This document shows positions 1-8,015 of a stretch of 64,000 nucleotides of DNA, one piece after another. Position 1 is the stretch's first letter. Every line of letters starts with the position of its first letter. The stretch comes from AP-15 sp963703665. Its GTDB lineage: Bacteria; Pseudomonadota; Alphaproteobacteria; ATCC43930; CGMCC-115725. The notes beneath the pieces are model-generated. The model was given only the letters and a program-made list of their open reading frames with translations, was not told where the DNA came from and searched no databases. The DNA lies in contig CAVPFB010000008.1 of assembly GCA_963703665.1 (NCBI GenBank), positions 62,001-126,000 of the forward strand. The letters run 5' to 3'. The translations under genes were made by a program, and so were the position numbers.

Positions 1-890
1 AACACTCCACGCGATGCAAAACGTTGGAGCAGGTTCCCATCGGTGTCGAACACATCGACAAACCCGTTCCCCGGACCGGCGACATCGTCATGCTTTGCCG
101 CATTCTGCTTGGCGTAAGTGACGAACAGATCCCCGTTGATGTTCTGAATTCCGAATGGCGCAAAGCCCATCGGAATCTTGGGATCGGCGAAGCCGCCTTT
201 CGTGGTGACCTTGGCATAGGTGTGGTCGAACACGTCGACCGTCCCGGCGCGGAAGTTGGTCGCGAACAGGAAGACGCCGCTGGCATTGACCCCAAAGACG
301 AGGCCTTTATAGACGGCGCCGTTTTTGGCGGTTGGGACAGCCGAATTGTCGACCGCAAGCACCGCTTGGTTGGCCGGGGTCAAGCCGCCGGTCCAGGCTG
401 AAATCGTTCCGTCTTCAGTATCCCAGATGAAGCTGGCCGGCAGGTTCGTCTTAGGGACCAGGAACCCGGTCGTAGTGCTCGTCGTCGGGTTCCACACGAG
501 GCCGGTGGGCGCCGCGGGGGTTACGCTCGGCGGATGGTTCGGATCGAAATGCTGACAGGCGCTCGCGGGCACGATGCCGCCCGGTAGCGGGATCTTAACC
601 TGTAGCGGTGTGGGCGGTACCTGGGGCACTCCCTGCCCGTCATATAGCGTCGAGCACCCGGTGGTATTATCGGAAATCCAAAAAGGACTGGCGGCCGGAG
701 TAAACGCGATACCCCAAGCATTTTGCAGGATCGGATCGAGGTTCGCCGCGCCTTTGAGGTCGGAGGTCAATTTCGTGACCACGTAGCGGTTGGCCTGATT
801 GGCGGCGACCGCGCCACGCACCGCTGCTGCAGAGATCAGGCAAATTGCAATGAGCGACGCAGGAAACAGGCTTTGGGTGATGCGTCTCAT
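1..890 (-). CDS. TIGR03118 family secreted protein, C-terminus cut off by the window edge
   Basis: Reading the minus strand from an ATG at 890 gives an open frame to the left edge (about 296 codons). The N-terminus has an export signal (MRRITQSLFPASLIAICLIS, then AAAVRGAVAA). The mature part opens with LTSDLKGAANLDPILQNAWG and continues with PFWISDNTTGCSTLYDG, the pattern of the TIGR03118 family, in which secreted proteins of about 350-400 residues are thought to form a beta-propeller-like fold. Later segments such as GLVFGVNASGVFLFATNFRAG and PFGIQNINGDLFVTYAKQ also match that family as I know it. No enzymatic role is known. The gene points away from the HiPIP/porin-cytochrome pair across a 397-bp gap. 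The family call is from memory of its consensus, not from a search. Confidence 0.85.
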   Translation of the reverse strand, partial: MRRITQSLFPASLIAICLISAAAVRGAVAANQANRYVVTKLTSDLKGAANLDPILQNAWGIAFTPAASPFWISDNTTGCSTLYDGQGVPQVPPTPLQVKIPLPGGIVPASACQHFDPNHPPSVTPAAPTGLVWNPTTSTTTGFLVPKTNLPASFIWDTEDGTISAWTGGLTPANQAVLAVDNSAVPTAKNGAVYKGLVFGVNASGVFLFATNFRAGTVDVFDHTYAKVTTKGGFADPKIPMGFAPFGIQNINGDLFVTYAKQNAAKHDDVAGPGNGFVDVFDTDGNLLQRFASRGV

Positions 891-1287
891 GTTGTTTGTC
901 CTCCCTGGGATGGCATGCCGGCAATATTCCGGCCGCAGCGACGAATCGCCGCCGCTGCGCCGACGGGCGCCGGCCGGCAACGTTCGCTGACCTCACTTCG
1001 ACTCGTCGGAGCGGGCTTTATTCCGCATTGAAAATCGACCTTGACCATGCATTCCGCCGCAACGCTTGGGCAATAGCGGCGGATATCTGATCACATTGTC
1101 GTGAGCTGGCGTGTCCTTAGGATCGGTTCACTCTGGGTTCGGTGGATTTCGGCCGACAGGCGGCGCACCGCGGCCACGGAATAAACCACAACACGGCGAG
1201 TCGTACTGCCCGAAACGATCGGCACCGAAATTGATTGCGCAAGACGATCCCATAGCCAGTCACTGAATCCGGCATAAAGGGGGCAGC
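891..1287. other. intergenic region between divergent genes
   Basis: This 397-bp gap separates the leftward TIGR03118 gene from the rightward HiPIP gene, so it should hold promoters for both. Short open frames here show no family resemblance. I see no clear sigma-70 boxes, strong hairpin or repeat. The only site I can support is the ribosome binding site AAGGGGG at about 1277-1283, ahead of the HiPIP start. Confidence 0.5.
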
Positions 1288-1599
1288 ATGGCAAAGGAAA
1301 CCGAGGGCCATGGGGGCGCCTTGTCCCGGCGGCTATTGTTACAAAAGACAGCGCTGGGCGCTGCCGCGGTCATTGCTGCGCAAGCCAAAGAAGCTGCAGC
1401 GGTCATCAAGATTTCCAAGGCGGCCGTCGCCTATCAGGATCATCCGAACGGCGACAGGCAGTGCAGCAAATGTGCGCAATTCCAACCGCCGGGGAGCTGC
1501 AAAATGGTCGACGGTCCGATCAGCCCGCAGGGGTTTTGCCGTATTTTCACGCCGCTGCGGCAGGCAGCACAGCCAGTGCAAGCCGCGCTGATCGGATAA
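1288..1599 (+). CDS. Tat-exported high-potential iron-sulfur protein (HiPIP)
   Basis: The product has 103 residues. The N-terminus carries a twin-arginine signal (SRRLLLQKTALGAAAVIAA, Arg14-Arg15), expected for a periplasmic protein folded with its cofactor before export. The mature part has the four-cysteine pattern of the small HiPIP class: Cys59, Cys62, Cys71 and Cys84, with the flanks AVAYQDHPNG and SPQGFCRIF typical of that class. HiPIPs hold one [4Fe-4S] cluster and carry single electrons in the periplasm at high potential. A good ribosome binding site (AAGGGGG) precedes the ATG. The next gene, 167 bp downstream on the same strand, encodes an outer-membrane porin with a c-type haem, so this HiPIP could accept electrons from it. 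That link is inferred from proximity; in Acidithiobacillus the HiPIP Iro has been proposed for iron oxidation. Confidence 0.9.
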   Translation: MAKETEGHGGALSRRLLLQKTALGAAAVIAAQAKEAAAVIKISKAAVAYQDHPNGDRQCSKCAQFQPPGSCKMVDGPISPQGFCRIFTPLRQAAQPVQAALIG

Positions 1600-1766
1600 C
1601 TAGGATCGAGTTCGCTTGAAGAAGAACGCGCGCCGATCACGTTACAGCGCCGAGCCACTGGGCTGATAAAGCTCGGCGAGGCGAGGCGTCCGCCAGAATC
1701 GATCAATCAAGTGTGGTTGCCGTTCAGCGAATGGTGCAACGGCCCGCTCGAACGAGGGAAGCTTTG

Positions 1767-3170
1767 ATGAAGAAAGGCTGCCGCCCGGCGCAGCCCGCAC
1801 GGCCTCGCTGCGTCGCGTTATTGTCCGCCCACCTGCTCGCCCGCCGGTCCGCTCGCCTCCTGGGCACACTGGTGTTGACGGCGCTCATTGCCGACTCGTT
1901 CGCGCTGCGCCCCGCATTGGCTCTGCCGCTTTATGCCCGGCAGACGGGACAACCCTGCGCCACCTGCCACACGGCGTTTCTCGAGCTTACGCCTTTTGGG
2001 CGGCGCTTTAAGCTCGGCGGCTACACTCTCGATGGCGGCGATTGGAAAGGGCCGCCAATTGCGGTGATGCTGCAGCCAGGTTTTACGCATACCCAGGCCG
2101 GCCAGCCGGGCGGCGCCGCACCCGGATTTGGCGCCAACAACGATTTTGCCATGCAGCAGGTCAGCCTGTTCACCGGTGGCAGAATTACCGAGAATGTAGG
2201 CGCCTTTATCCAGGGCACCTATGACGGCGTCAGTCACCGGTTTGGCTGGGACAATACCGATATCCGCTATGCCAAATCGATCACGCTCGGCAGTCACACT
2301 CTGCTGTGGGGGATTACCGCCAACAACAACCCAACCGTTCAGGATGTGTGGAACACGATTCCGGCCTGGAGTTTTCCGTATATCAGCTCAGCCCTGGCGC
2401 CGTCACCGACGGCGGCAACCTTTATCGAGCAGGTCTACGCCCAGCAAGTTGCCGGTCTCAGCGCCTACGGCTTTTTCGACGACACGTTTTATTTCGAGCT
2501 TGGCGGCTACCGTCCGTTATCGACCAATACTCAGCTGGCGCTCGGCGTCGATACCACGGGGCAGAGCCCGATCAGCGGGACTGCCCCCTATTGGCGGGCG
2601 GCGTTCGAGAAGAATTTCGGCGATCATTCCTTGGAGGCCGGAACCTTCGGCCTCGCTGCCCGGGTGCTGCCGCTGGGCTTGTCCCAGGCTGGTACCAACT
2701 CCTTCACCGACATCGGCATCGACACCCAGTATCAATATCTTGGCGATCCGCATGCGGTGACTCTGCGTGCCGCCTGGATCCACGAGAACCACAATACTGG
2801 CGCGAGCCAGGCCCTGGGGCTCGCCGACAACTCCAACGACCGGCTGCAATCCTTGAATGCTTCGGTTTCGTATATCTACGACAAAACGTGGAGCCTGAGC
2901 GCCGGACGGGTCGCGATCGGCGGCACCACCGATGCGACGCTTTACGGCACCGCGACCGGCAGCCCGAACAGCGCCGGCTGGATCTTCGAGCTCGCCTATC
3001 TGCCGTTCAGCCACGGCGGCCCGTCATTCTGGCCATGGCTGAATTTTCGTATCGGCCTACAATACACGCACTGGACCAAATTTGACGGCGCCACCACCAA
3101 TATCGACGGCATCGGACAGAACGCGAACGCCAACAACACGCTCTTCGTTTACGTCTGGACCATGTTCTGA
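1767..3170 (+). CDS. Fused monohaem cytochrome c-porin, Cyc2-like outer-membrane protein
   Basis: From the ATG at 1767 (GAGGGA about seven bases upstream) the product has 467 residues; an ATG at 1713 lies in frame but lacks a ribosome binding site. After a signal peptide (about residues 1-52) comes PLYARQTGQPCATCH, one CxxCH haem c site at Cys64-His68, then ELTPFGRRFKLGGYTL. The remaining 390 residues are rich in alternating polar/aromatic stretches and Gly/Asn turns and end in Phe (FVYVWTMF), as outer-membrane beta-barrels do. A single N-terminal haem fused to a porin barrel is the architecture of Cyc2, the iron oxidase of neutrophilic and acidophilic iron oxidisers, and ARQTGxxCxxCH resembles its signature. 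Whether this belongs to the true Cyc2 clade or to a related uncharacterised family cannot be decided by eye. It pairs with the HiPIP gene upstream. Confidence 0.72.
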   Translation: MKKGCRPAQPARPRCVALLSAHLLARRSARLLGTLVLTALIADSFALRPALALPLYARQTGQPCATCHTAFLELTPFGRRFKLGGYTLDGGDWKGPPIAVMLQPGFTHTQAGQPGGAAPGFGANNDFAMQQVSLFTGGRITENVGAFIQGTYDGVSHRFGWDNTDIRYAKSITLGSHTLLWGITANNNPTVQDVWNTIPAWSFPYISSALAPSPTAATFIEQVYAQQVAGLSAYGFFDDTFYFELGGYRPLSTNTQLALGVDTTGQSPISGTAPYWRAAFEKNFGDHSLEAGTFGLAARVLPLGLSQAGTNSFTDIGIDTQYQYLGDPHAVTLRAAWIHENHNTGASQALGLADNSNDRLQSLNASVSYIYDKTWSLSAGRVAIGGTTDATLYGTATGSPNSAGWIFELAYLPFSHGGPSFWPWLNFRIGLQYTHWTKFDGATTNIDGIGQNANANNTLFVYVWTMF

Positions 3171-3192
3171 TGTGGCGACACCGCGAACCGGG

Positions 3193-4041
3193 TCAGCTCG
3201 CCTTGCCGGGCGGCGGCGGCGGCCTGGCCTTGTTGCCGGCCTCGTCGATCTGGCGGTACATGATCTCGGCGATCTTCAACAGCAACGCCCGGTCTACCCG
3301 CGCCGTGATCGCATAGCCGAAGCCGGCATCCGACCAGTAGAATGCGCCGACTCCTCGCTCTTGGCGATAGCGGAACGCAGTCTCGCCGCCGAACCCGACC
3401 GTCTGATAGTAGCAGGTCAGCCGTGTGCCCTTGGCGTTTTCGTACATCAGCTGCGCCGCCGGGCCGTCTGCGCTGGGCAGCAGCCTTCCACCCATCAGGC
3501 GAAACCCGACGGCGCCAAGATCGGGGACCACGAGCGGGCGGCCCAGCCGCTTCGACAGCCATTGCACGAGATGGGCTTCCTGCGCGGCGGCGACCTCAAC
3601 CGGGTGACGAGCCTCGACCGAATAAACCCGGTAGGCTTCGATCGCGGCCGCCGTTGTCGTGCGCGCCGCCGCATTCGCCGCGCCTCCATGCGGCAATGAT
3701 GCCAGCCCGATGTCCGCGTCTCGAGCGGCCCAGCCGCCGACCCCGCCCAGCACAAACAGCAGCACCGCAGCGGCGGCCGCCGCGAGACGCCAAGATCGGC
3801 GACGGCGCTGGGCGGCGGCGAGCCGTGCCACGCGCAGGCCGGCCGGGATCGGCCCGGTGCTTTGGGCCGCAATCGCTGCCCGCAGGGTTTGCTGCTGGTG
3901 CGCGTATTGCCGCAAGCGCGCCTGCGCCTCGGGATGCGCCGCCAAATAGGCAGCCACCGCCGCAGCGCGATCGGGCGGCAACTGCCGGTCCAGATGCGCG
4001 TTCAGCTCATGCTCGTCGACCGGGCTGGCGACCGAGTTCAT
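3193..4041 (-). CDS. Membrane-anchored anti-sigma factor
   Basis: The product has 282 residues. The start ATG overlaps the stop of the upstream sigma-factor gene by four bases (ATGA), so the two are translationally coupled. The N-terminal 75 residues (DEHELNAHLDRQLPPDRAAA, HPEAQARLRQY) match the anti-sigma domain that binds ECF sigma factors. One transmembrane helix follows a basic stretch (about residues 84-105, LAAAAAAVLLFVLGGVGGWA). The C-terminal 170 residues should be periplasmic and probably sense the signal. No zinc-binding HxxxCxxC motif is visible, so this is not a ZAS-type factor. The gene is tail to tail with the porin-cytochrome gene (22 bp between stops). The signal is unknown. 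Confidence 0.85.
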   Translation of the reverse strand: MNSVASPVDEHELNAHLDRQLPPDRAAAVAAYLAAHPEAQARLRQYAHQQQTLRAAIAAQSTGPIPAGLRVARLAAAQRRRRSWRLAAAAAAVLLFVLGGVGGWAARDADIGLASLPHGGAANAAARTTTAAAIEAYRVYSVEARHPVEVAAAQEAHLVQWLSKRLGRPLVVPDLGAVGFRLMGGRLLPSADGPAAQLMYENAKGTRLTCYYQTVGFGGETAFRYRQERGVGAFYWSDAGFGYAITARVDRALLLKIAEIMYRQIDEAGNKARPPPPPGKAS

Positions 4042-4565
4042 TTGGCGCTTCTCGATGTTCGGCCTGGCGCCTTGACCTCGCTGCTCATCAGCTGGCGCAG
4101 CCGCTCGCGGCCGCGCGACAGCCGCGACATGACCGTGCCGATCGGCACGCCGAGCACCCGCGCCGCCTCCTCGTAAGACAGATCCTCCACGCCGATCAGC
4201 GCCAGCACCGATCGCTGCTCTTCGGGCAGCACCGCAAAGGCCCGCAACAGATCGCGATGCTCGAGCGCCTCGTCCTGTCCGCCCTTGACCACCAGCAGCT
4301 CGGATTTTGTGGCTTCGGTCAATTCGTCGTGGACCCCACGCCGCTTTTGGCGATGCTGTTCGGTCAGGAAACGGTTGTAAAGGATTGTGTAGAGCCAACC
4401 GCGCGGGTCGCCCTCGGCGCGGCGCAGGTGCCATCGCGCCAATGCCCGTTCGAGACAATCCTGGACCAGGTCGTCGGCGCGCTCGCGGTCGCCGTGCAGC
4501 AGGGCGCAGGCAAATCGGCGCAGCCCCGGTATGTGCGCTTCGATCAGCGCGGGCTCCACTGGCAT
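4038..4565 (-). CDS. RNA polymerase ECF sigma factor
   Basis: The product has 175 residues, normal for the ECF (group 4) family. Region 2 is at about residues 10-70 (DDLVQDCLERALARW) and region 4 at about 113-160 (LPEEQRSVLALIGVEDLSYE, then AARVLGVPIGTVMSRLSRGR), joined by an acidic linker. The chosen ATG at 4565 has a strong ribosome binding site (GGGGAGG); the frame stays open upstream but without family resemblance. It is the first gene of a two-gene operon with its anti-sigma factor. ECF genes often autoregulate: a GGAAC sits at 4725-4721 (minus strand) about 155 bases upstream, but I could not find a convincing -10 element, so the promoter is unproven. The regulon is unknown. Confidence 0.92.
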   Translation of the reverse strand: MPVEPALIEAHIPGLRRFACALLHGDRERADDLVQDCLERALARWHLRRAEGDPRGWLYTILYNRFLTEQHRQKRRGVHDELTEATKSELLVVKGGQDEALEHRDLLRAFAVLPEEQRSVLALIGVEDLSYEEAARVLGVPIGTVMSRLSRGRERLRQLMSSEVKAPGRTSRSAK

Positions 4566-4798
4566 CGCCTCCCCCGCGGACGAATGGTCGCCATTCGGCA
4601 GCACCAATATTCGCGCGCCCTGCCGACAGCGGTTCCGCTGCAAACGGTGAGCCTGGTGCGAGCGACAGCTTATTATCGATGCGTCGGCGGCCATCGGCCG
4701 ATCACATTCGCGTTAACTTTGTTCCTCCGTTCGGGTCGGATCACGCCGAGGGCAACGGCTGAGGCCGGGGCTCACATCCGCCTTTTCGTCGGGTCGGA

Positions 4799-5644
4799 TC
4801 AGAGACCGATCAGACGCGCGCTCTCTTCCCACAAGCGGCGGGCGAGGTCGTCGTCGAGCGCCGCCGGGTCGGGGCGCGTCAGCGCCTTGCCGACGACATA
4901 GCCGCCGGCGAATGGCACCGGGTCGGGCACCGTCGCTAAAAACAGCGAGGTCTGCGCACCTTTCTCGGGGCTGACCATAAACGGCTTCATCAGCCGCCAG
5001 CCGAGCTCGACGATACCGCCGCGCTGGGCGAGCCTGGTGGCGACGACGCCCGGATGCAGCGAGACCGCGACCACGCCCGAGCCTTCGAGCCGCCTCGCCA
5101 ATTCGCGGGTGAACAGCATGTTGCACAGCTTTGAGCGGCCGTAGGCCTTGATCATCGACCAGTCCCGCGGTCCGGCGATGGTCGCGAGGTCGATACGGTT
5201 GCCGCGGTGCGCGCGCGAGGCGACGGTCACGATCCGTGACGGCGCCGAATCCCGTAACCGGTCGAACAACAAATTCGTCAGCAGGAACGGGGCGAGGTGG
5301 TTGACGGCGAAGGTCAGCTCATAGCCGTCCGCCGAGCGCTCGAATTTCGGCGCGAACAACCCGGCATTGTTGACCAGCAGATCCAAGCGCGGATGCGCCG
5401 CCAACATCTGCCCGGCGAGGCGGCGCACCTGGTCCAGAGAGGCGAAATCGGCGAGCGCGGTCTCGACCGTTGCTCCGCCTGCTCGCTCGATGACGAATCG
5501 GCGCGCCGCCTCGGTGCGGGCCGCGTCGCGGCCGACCATGACAACCCGCAGGCCGGTGCGCGCAAGACCCAGCGCCGTATAAAGCCCAATCCCGGCGCTC
5601 GCCCCGGTGACGATCCCGACCCGTTCGGCTGCGCTGTTCGCCAC
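4799..5644 (-). CDS. Short-chain dehydrogenase/reductase (retinol dehydrogenase-like)
   Basis: The product has 281 residues. It has the classical SDR elements in order: the NAD(P) glycine motif TGASAGIG (residues 13-20), NNAG (92-95), the catalytic serine in VASRAH (Ser143) and the YGRSK active site (Tyr168, Lys172). A basic residue after the second beta strand (VGRD, Arg39) suggests preference for NADP. LHPGVVATRLAQ after the active site is typical of the group annotated as retinol dehydrogenase- or WWOX-like, but the substrate cannot be deduced. It lies about 230 bp upstream of the sigma-factor gene on the same strand and is probably transcribed separately. A palindromic repeat separates it from nudC. 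Confidence 0.85.
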   Translation of the reverse strand: MANSAAERVGIVTGASAGIGLYTALGLARTGLRVVMVGRDAARTEAARRFVIERAGGATVETALADFASLDQVRRLAGQMLAAHPRLDLLVNNAGLFAPKFERSADGYELTFAVNHLAPFLLTNLLFDRLRDSAPSRIVTVASRAHRGNRIDLATIAGPRDWSMIKAYGRSKLCNMLFTRELARRLEGSGVVAVSLHPGVVATRLAQRGGIVELGWRLMKPFMVSPEKGAQTSLFLATVPDPVPFAGGYVVGKALTRPDPAALDDDLARRLWEESARLIGL

Positions 5645-5668
5645 GCTTTAACCTAACGAGTCCTCATG

Positions 5669-5737
5669 CCCTCACCCCGACCCTCTCCCGCATTGCGGGA
5701 GAGGGGGAACCGCCGCGCAGCGGTGGTGGGTGAGGGG
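5669..5737. repeat. REP-like dispersed palindrome between two minus-strand genes
   Basis: There are three nested inverted repeats. The outer arms are CCCTCACCC (5669-5677) and GGGTGAGGG (5728-5736). An 11-bp perfect stem, CCCTCTCCCGC/GCGGGAGAGGG, lies at 5681-5705 with a 3-base loop. A smaller stem CCGCCGC/GCGGTGG follows at about 5711-5727. This resembles the short palindromic repeats scattered between genes in many alphaproteobacteria. It lies just downstream of nudC and upstream of the SDR on the minus strand and may help stop transcription or protect RNA ends. Confidence 0.75.
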
Positions 5738-5763
5738 CTGTCGAAGGGGTGGCCACCGGCGGA

Positions 5764-6690
5764 CTAAACGCTGTCGATCCCGAACGCCCAGCGCCGGGCG
5801 AGCTGATGGCCGATCGCCAGGGGCGGCGGCAGGGTCGCGAGCCCCGGGATCGGTTCGTCGGAGCGCGACCGCTCGACCATGGCCCGGACCTCGTCGCGCT
5901 CGAACCAGCGCGCTTCGGCGATTTCCTCGGGATCGACCGATATCTCCTCGGTCAGCGCCTCGGCCAACAGCCCCATCATCAAGGTCGACGGGAACGGCCA
6001 TGGCTGCGAGGCTAGGTAGCGCACCCGACCGACCCTTACGCCCGATTCCTCGAGCACCTCGCGCCGCACCGCCTCCTCGATCGTCTCGCCAGGCTCCATA
6101 AACCCGGCGAGGCAGGAAAATCGCGCGCCAACCCGCCGCCGGCCGCGGCCCAGGAGGCAGCGCTCGCCCCTGACCGCGAGCATGATCACGACCGGGTCGA
6201 CGCGCGGGTAATGGTGCGCGCGGCAATTCGGGCAGCGCCGGCCCCACCCCGCCGCGTCGACCACGCTCGCCGTCCCGCATTGAGCGCAAAAGCCGTGCCG
6301 CGCATGCCAGTCGAGCAGCGAGCGCGCCTCGGCCAGGATCGCGGCCTCGCCAGCGGGGAGCGCGGCGGCCAGGCTGCGCACGTCGACAGTCGGCCCCTCG
6401 GCCTCGGCAGCGAGCGGTGCGGCGCTGGCATCGAGCGCGAAATGGGCGCGTCCGTCGCCGATTCCGAGCAGGATCAAGGGCGAGCCTTGGTCGATGGCCG
6501 GGCGCCAGGGTGCGACCGGCTGCCAGTCGAGCTCTGCCTTCGCAGCGTCGCGGACCAGCGGCTTCAGCTCGCGCAGCGGCAGCAGCCGGGTCTGGCGATC
6601 GTCGAGCAGGGAGAGGACCCACCCGGCATCCTGCCGGCGCTGGCTGACGCGGTCGAGCGGGTTGCCCGCAAAGGTGTAAATTTCTTCCAT
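5764..6690 (-). CDS. nudC: NAD(+) diphosphatase / NAD-cap hydrolase NudC
   Basis: NudC splits NADH (or NAD caps on RNA) into NMN and AMP moieties. The 308-residue product from the ATG at 6690 has the full family layout: a variable N-terminal domain; a zinc ribbon with Cys135, Cys138, Cys153 and Cys156 (CAQC...CPNC); a Nudix box at about residues 196-218 (GFMEPGETIEEAVRREVLEE, then SGV) with all consensus Gly, Glu and Arg residues; and the NudC-specific SQPWPFP motif (228-234). In-frame upstream sequence to 6825 shows no family resemblance and would run over the ArsR start, so the shorter start is preferred. The gene is divergent from the ArsR-type regulator with 122 bp between starts. Confidence 0.95.
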   Translation of the reverse strand: MEEIYTFAGNPLDRVSQRRQDAGWVLSLLDDRQTRLLPLRELKPLVRDAAKAELDWQPVAPWRPAIDQGSPLILLGIGDGRAHFALDASAAPLAAEAEGPTVDVRSLAAALPAGEAAILAEARSLLDWHARHGFCAQCGTASVVDAAGWGRRCPNCRAHHYPRVDPVVIMLAVRGERCLLGRGRRRVGARFSCLAGFMEPGETIEEAVRREVLEESGVRVGRVRYLASQPWPFPSTLMMGLLAEALTEEISVDPEEIAEARWFERDEVRAMVERSRSDEPIPGLATLPPPLAIGHQLARRWAFGIDSV

Positions 6691-6812
6691 CGCCGCAGCC
6701 GATCCCTCGCTCGCTGTCGCCGGAGCACCCGGCGGGCGGACCGTACTATAACTTCGCCCGCGGCCGAAGCGTTTGCCCGCGAGTCGGCGACGCCGCATGC
6801 TATTCTCGGCTG

Positions 6813-7565
6813 ATGACGAACGCACCCTACATCGCCGAGATCGCGGCCCTGGCCGGCGATCCGGCGCGCGCCAACATGCTCTCGGCGCTGATGGACGGCG
6901 GCAGAAGCAGCGCCGGCGAGCTCGCCTATGCCGCGCATGTCAGCCCGCAGACCGCGAGCGCCCATCTGGCAAAGCTGGTCGCCGCCGGGCTGCTGGCCGA
7001 CGAACGGCAAGGGCGCAACCGCTATTTCCGGCTCGCCTCGCCGGCCGTGGCACGCATGCTCGAACAGATCATGGCGGTCGCGGTGGCGCGCGCGCCGCGC
7101 TATCGGCCGGCGTGGATGCGCGACGAAGGGCTGCGCTCGGCGCGGACCTGCTACGACCATCTCGCCGGGCGGCTCGGCGTCGCGCTCGCCGACAGCCTCG
7201 CCGGCAACGGCCACGTCGTGCTCGACGAGGACGGCGGCGAGATCACCGAAGCCGGCGCCCGGTTTCTCGGGGATTTGGGGCTCGATCTCGCGGGTGCGGC
7301 CGGCCGGCGCCGCCGCTTCTGCCGGCCCTGCATCGACTGGAGCGAACGGCGCCCGCATCTGGGTGGTGCGGTCGGCGCGGCCTTGGCCCAGCGCTGCTTC
7401 GCCCTCGGCTGGATCGAGCGGGTCAAGGACAGCCGCGCCGTCGCGATCACTCTGCCCGGTCGCGACGGCTTTCTCAGCAATTTCGGCGTCGAAATCCCCA
7501 CCGCCGCCAAAAACCGAGGCCCGACCGGGACGATTTCACGGAGCGGTTTGGTCGAAGCCCAATAA
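6813..7565 (+). CDS. ArsR-family winged-helix regulator with a C-terminal extension
   Basis: The product has 250 residues, more than twice the usual ArsR/SmtB length. The N-terminal 95 residues form the winged helix (LAGDPARANMLSALMDGGRS, then VSPQTASAHLAKLVAAGLL and GRNRYFRLASPAVARML). The C-terminal part (about 100-230) contains RTCYDHLAGRLGVALAD and FCRPCIDWSERRPHLGGAVG; a similar module occurs in a group of long ArsR-like proteins. The CRPC pair might bind metal or sense redox state, but the classical metal-binding alpha-3 ELCVCDL motif is missing. It is divergent from nudC, which it may regulate. Its last 30 bases overlap the end of the convergent broken toxin gene. Confidence 0.85.
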   Translation: MTNAPYIAEIAALAGDPARANMLSALMDGGRSSAGELAYAAHVSPQTASAHLAKLVAAGLLADERQGRNRYFRLASPAVARMLEQIMAVAVARAPRYRPAWMRDEGLRSARTCYDHLAGRLGVALADSLAGNGHVVLDEDGGEITEAGARFLGDLGLDLAGAAGRRRRFCRPCIDWSERRPHLGGAVGAALAQRCFALGWIERVKDSRAVAITLPGRDGFLSNFGVEIPTAAKNRGPTGTISRSGLVEAQ

Positions 7566-8015
7566 ACGGCGCGCCATCGGATCGAGCCCTCCCGAGGAAG
7601 CGAACGGGTTGCAAATCCGCACGCCCCCAGAATCGGTCCCGTGCCCCAAATCCTCAGTCAATAAAAACGAGCATCCCGCTTCTCTGGCCGTTGCCACCAG
7701 AAGGGCGTCCCAGGCGCGCGCCCAGCAGTCGAATCGGCAAGCGCACTGCGCACACAGCTCGAAGATGGCGCGACGCAACGAAAGAGTTCTCAACTAGTCG
7801 CCGGCTTGAGCGGCAGCCTCGTGACGCGGGAGAACGCGTTTACGGGTGACGGCCGAATAGAATTCAGCCACCGCCTGCAATGTCAGCCAGCAGTTGCAGC
7901 GAACGGCTCTCCAGATGATCTCTCTGGCAAGCTCGTGTCGTATACCGGCCTGGCTGTCGATGGCGTAGACCAGGAGGTTCGTATCAAGGGAAAAGCGCTC
8001 GCTATCGCCGTTCAT
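7536..8015 (-). pseudogene. PIN-domain toxin (VapC-like) broken by single-base deletions
   Basis: From the ATG at 8015 the frame encodes a PIN N-terminus (FSLDTNLLVYAID, LQAVAEFYSAVTRK) and stops at a TAG at 7796-7794. The C-terminal half (WDALLVATAREAGCSFLLTE, then DLGHGTDSGGVRICNPF) continues in the same frame below the stop. Between them the family-like peptide LFRCVAPSSSCVRSALADST lies in another frame. Adding one base near 7796, one near 7783 and one near 7718 restores a continuous PIN protein of about 160 residues with the acidic active-site residues (Asp of SLDTN, Glu of VAEF, Asp of WDALL, Asp of TEDL). Three net deletions return to frame. Either the toxin has decayed or the sequence has errors. 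It overlaps the end of the antitoxin gene, the normal order for such operons. Confidence 0.75.

Noticed and set aside
4700..4725. GGAAC...GTT (EcfG-type) promoter upstream of the sigma gene
   Set aside because: GGAAC is present on the minus strand, but the expected GTT 16-17 bases later is absent.
3342..4901. 519-codon plus-strand open frame
   Set aside because: It lies opposite the sigma and anti-sigma genes, which have clear domains, coupling and ribosome binding sites; its own translation is Arg/Pro-rich.
7794..7796. Amber readthrough or recoding (e.g. pyrrolysine) in the PIN toxin
   Set aside because: The family-like middle peptide lies in another frame, so the TAG is a product of frame change rather than a coding stop replacing one residue.
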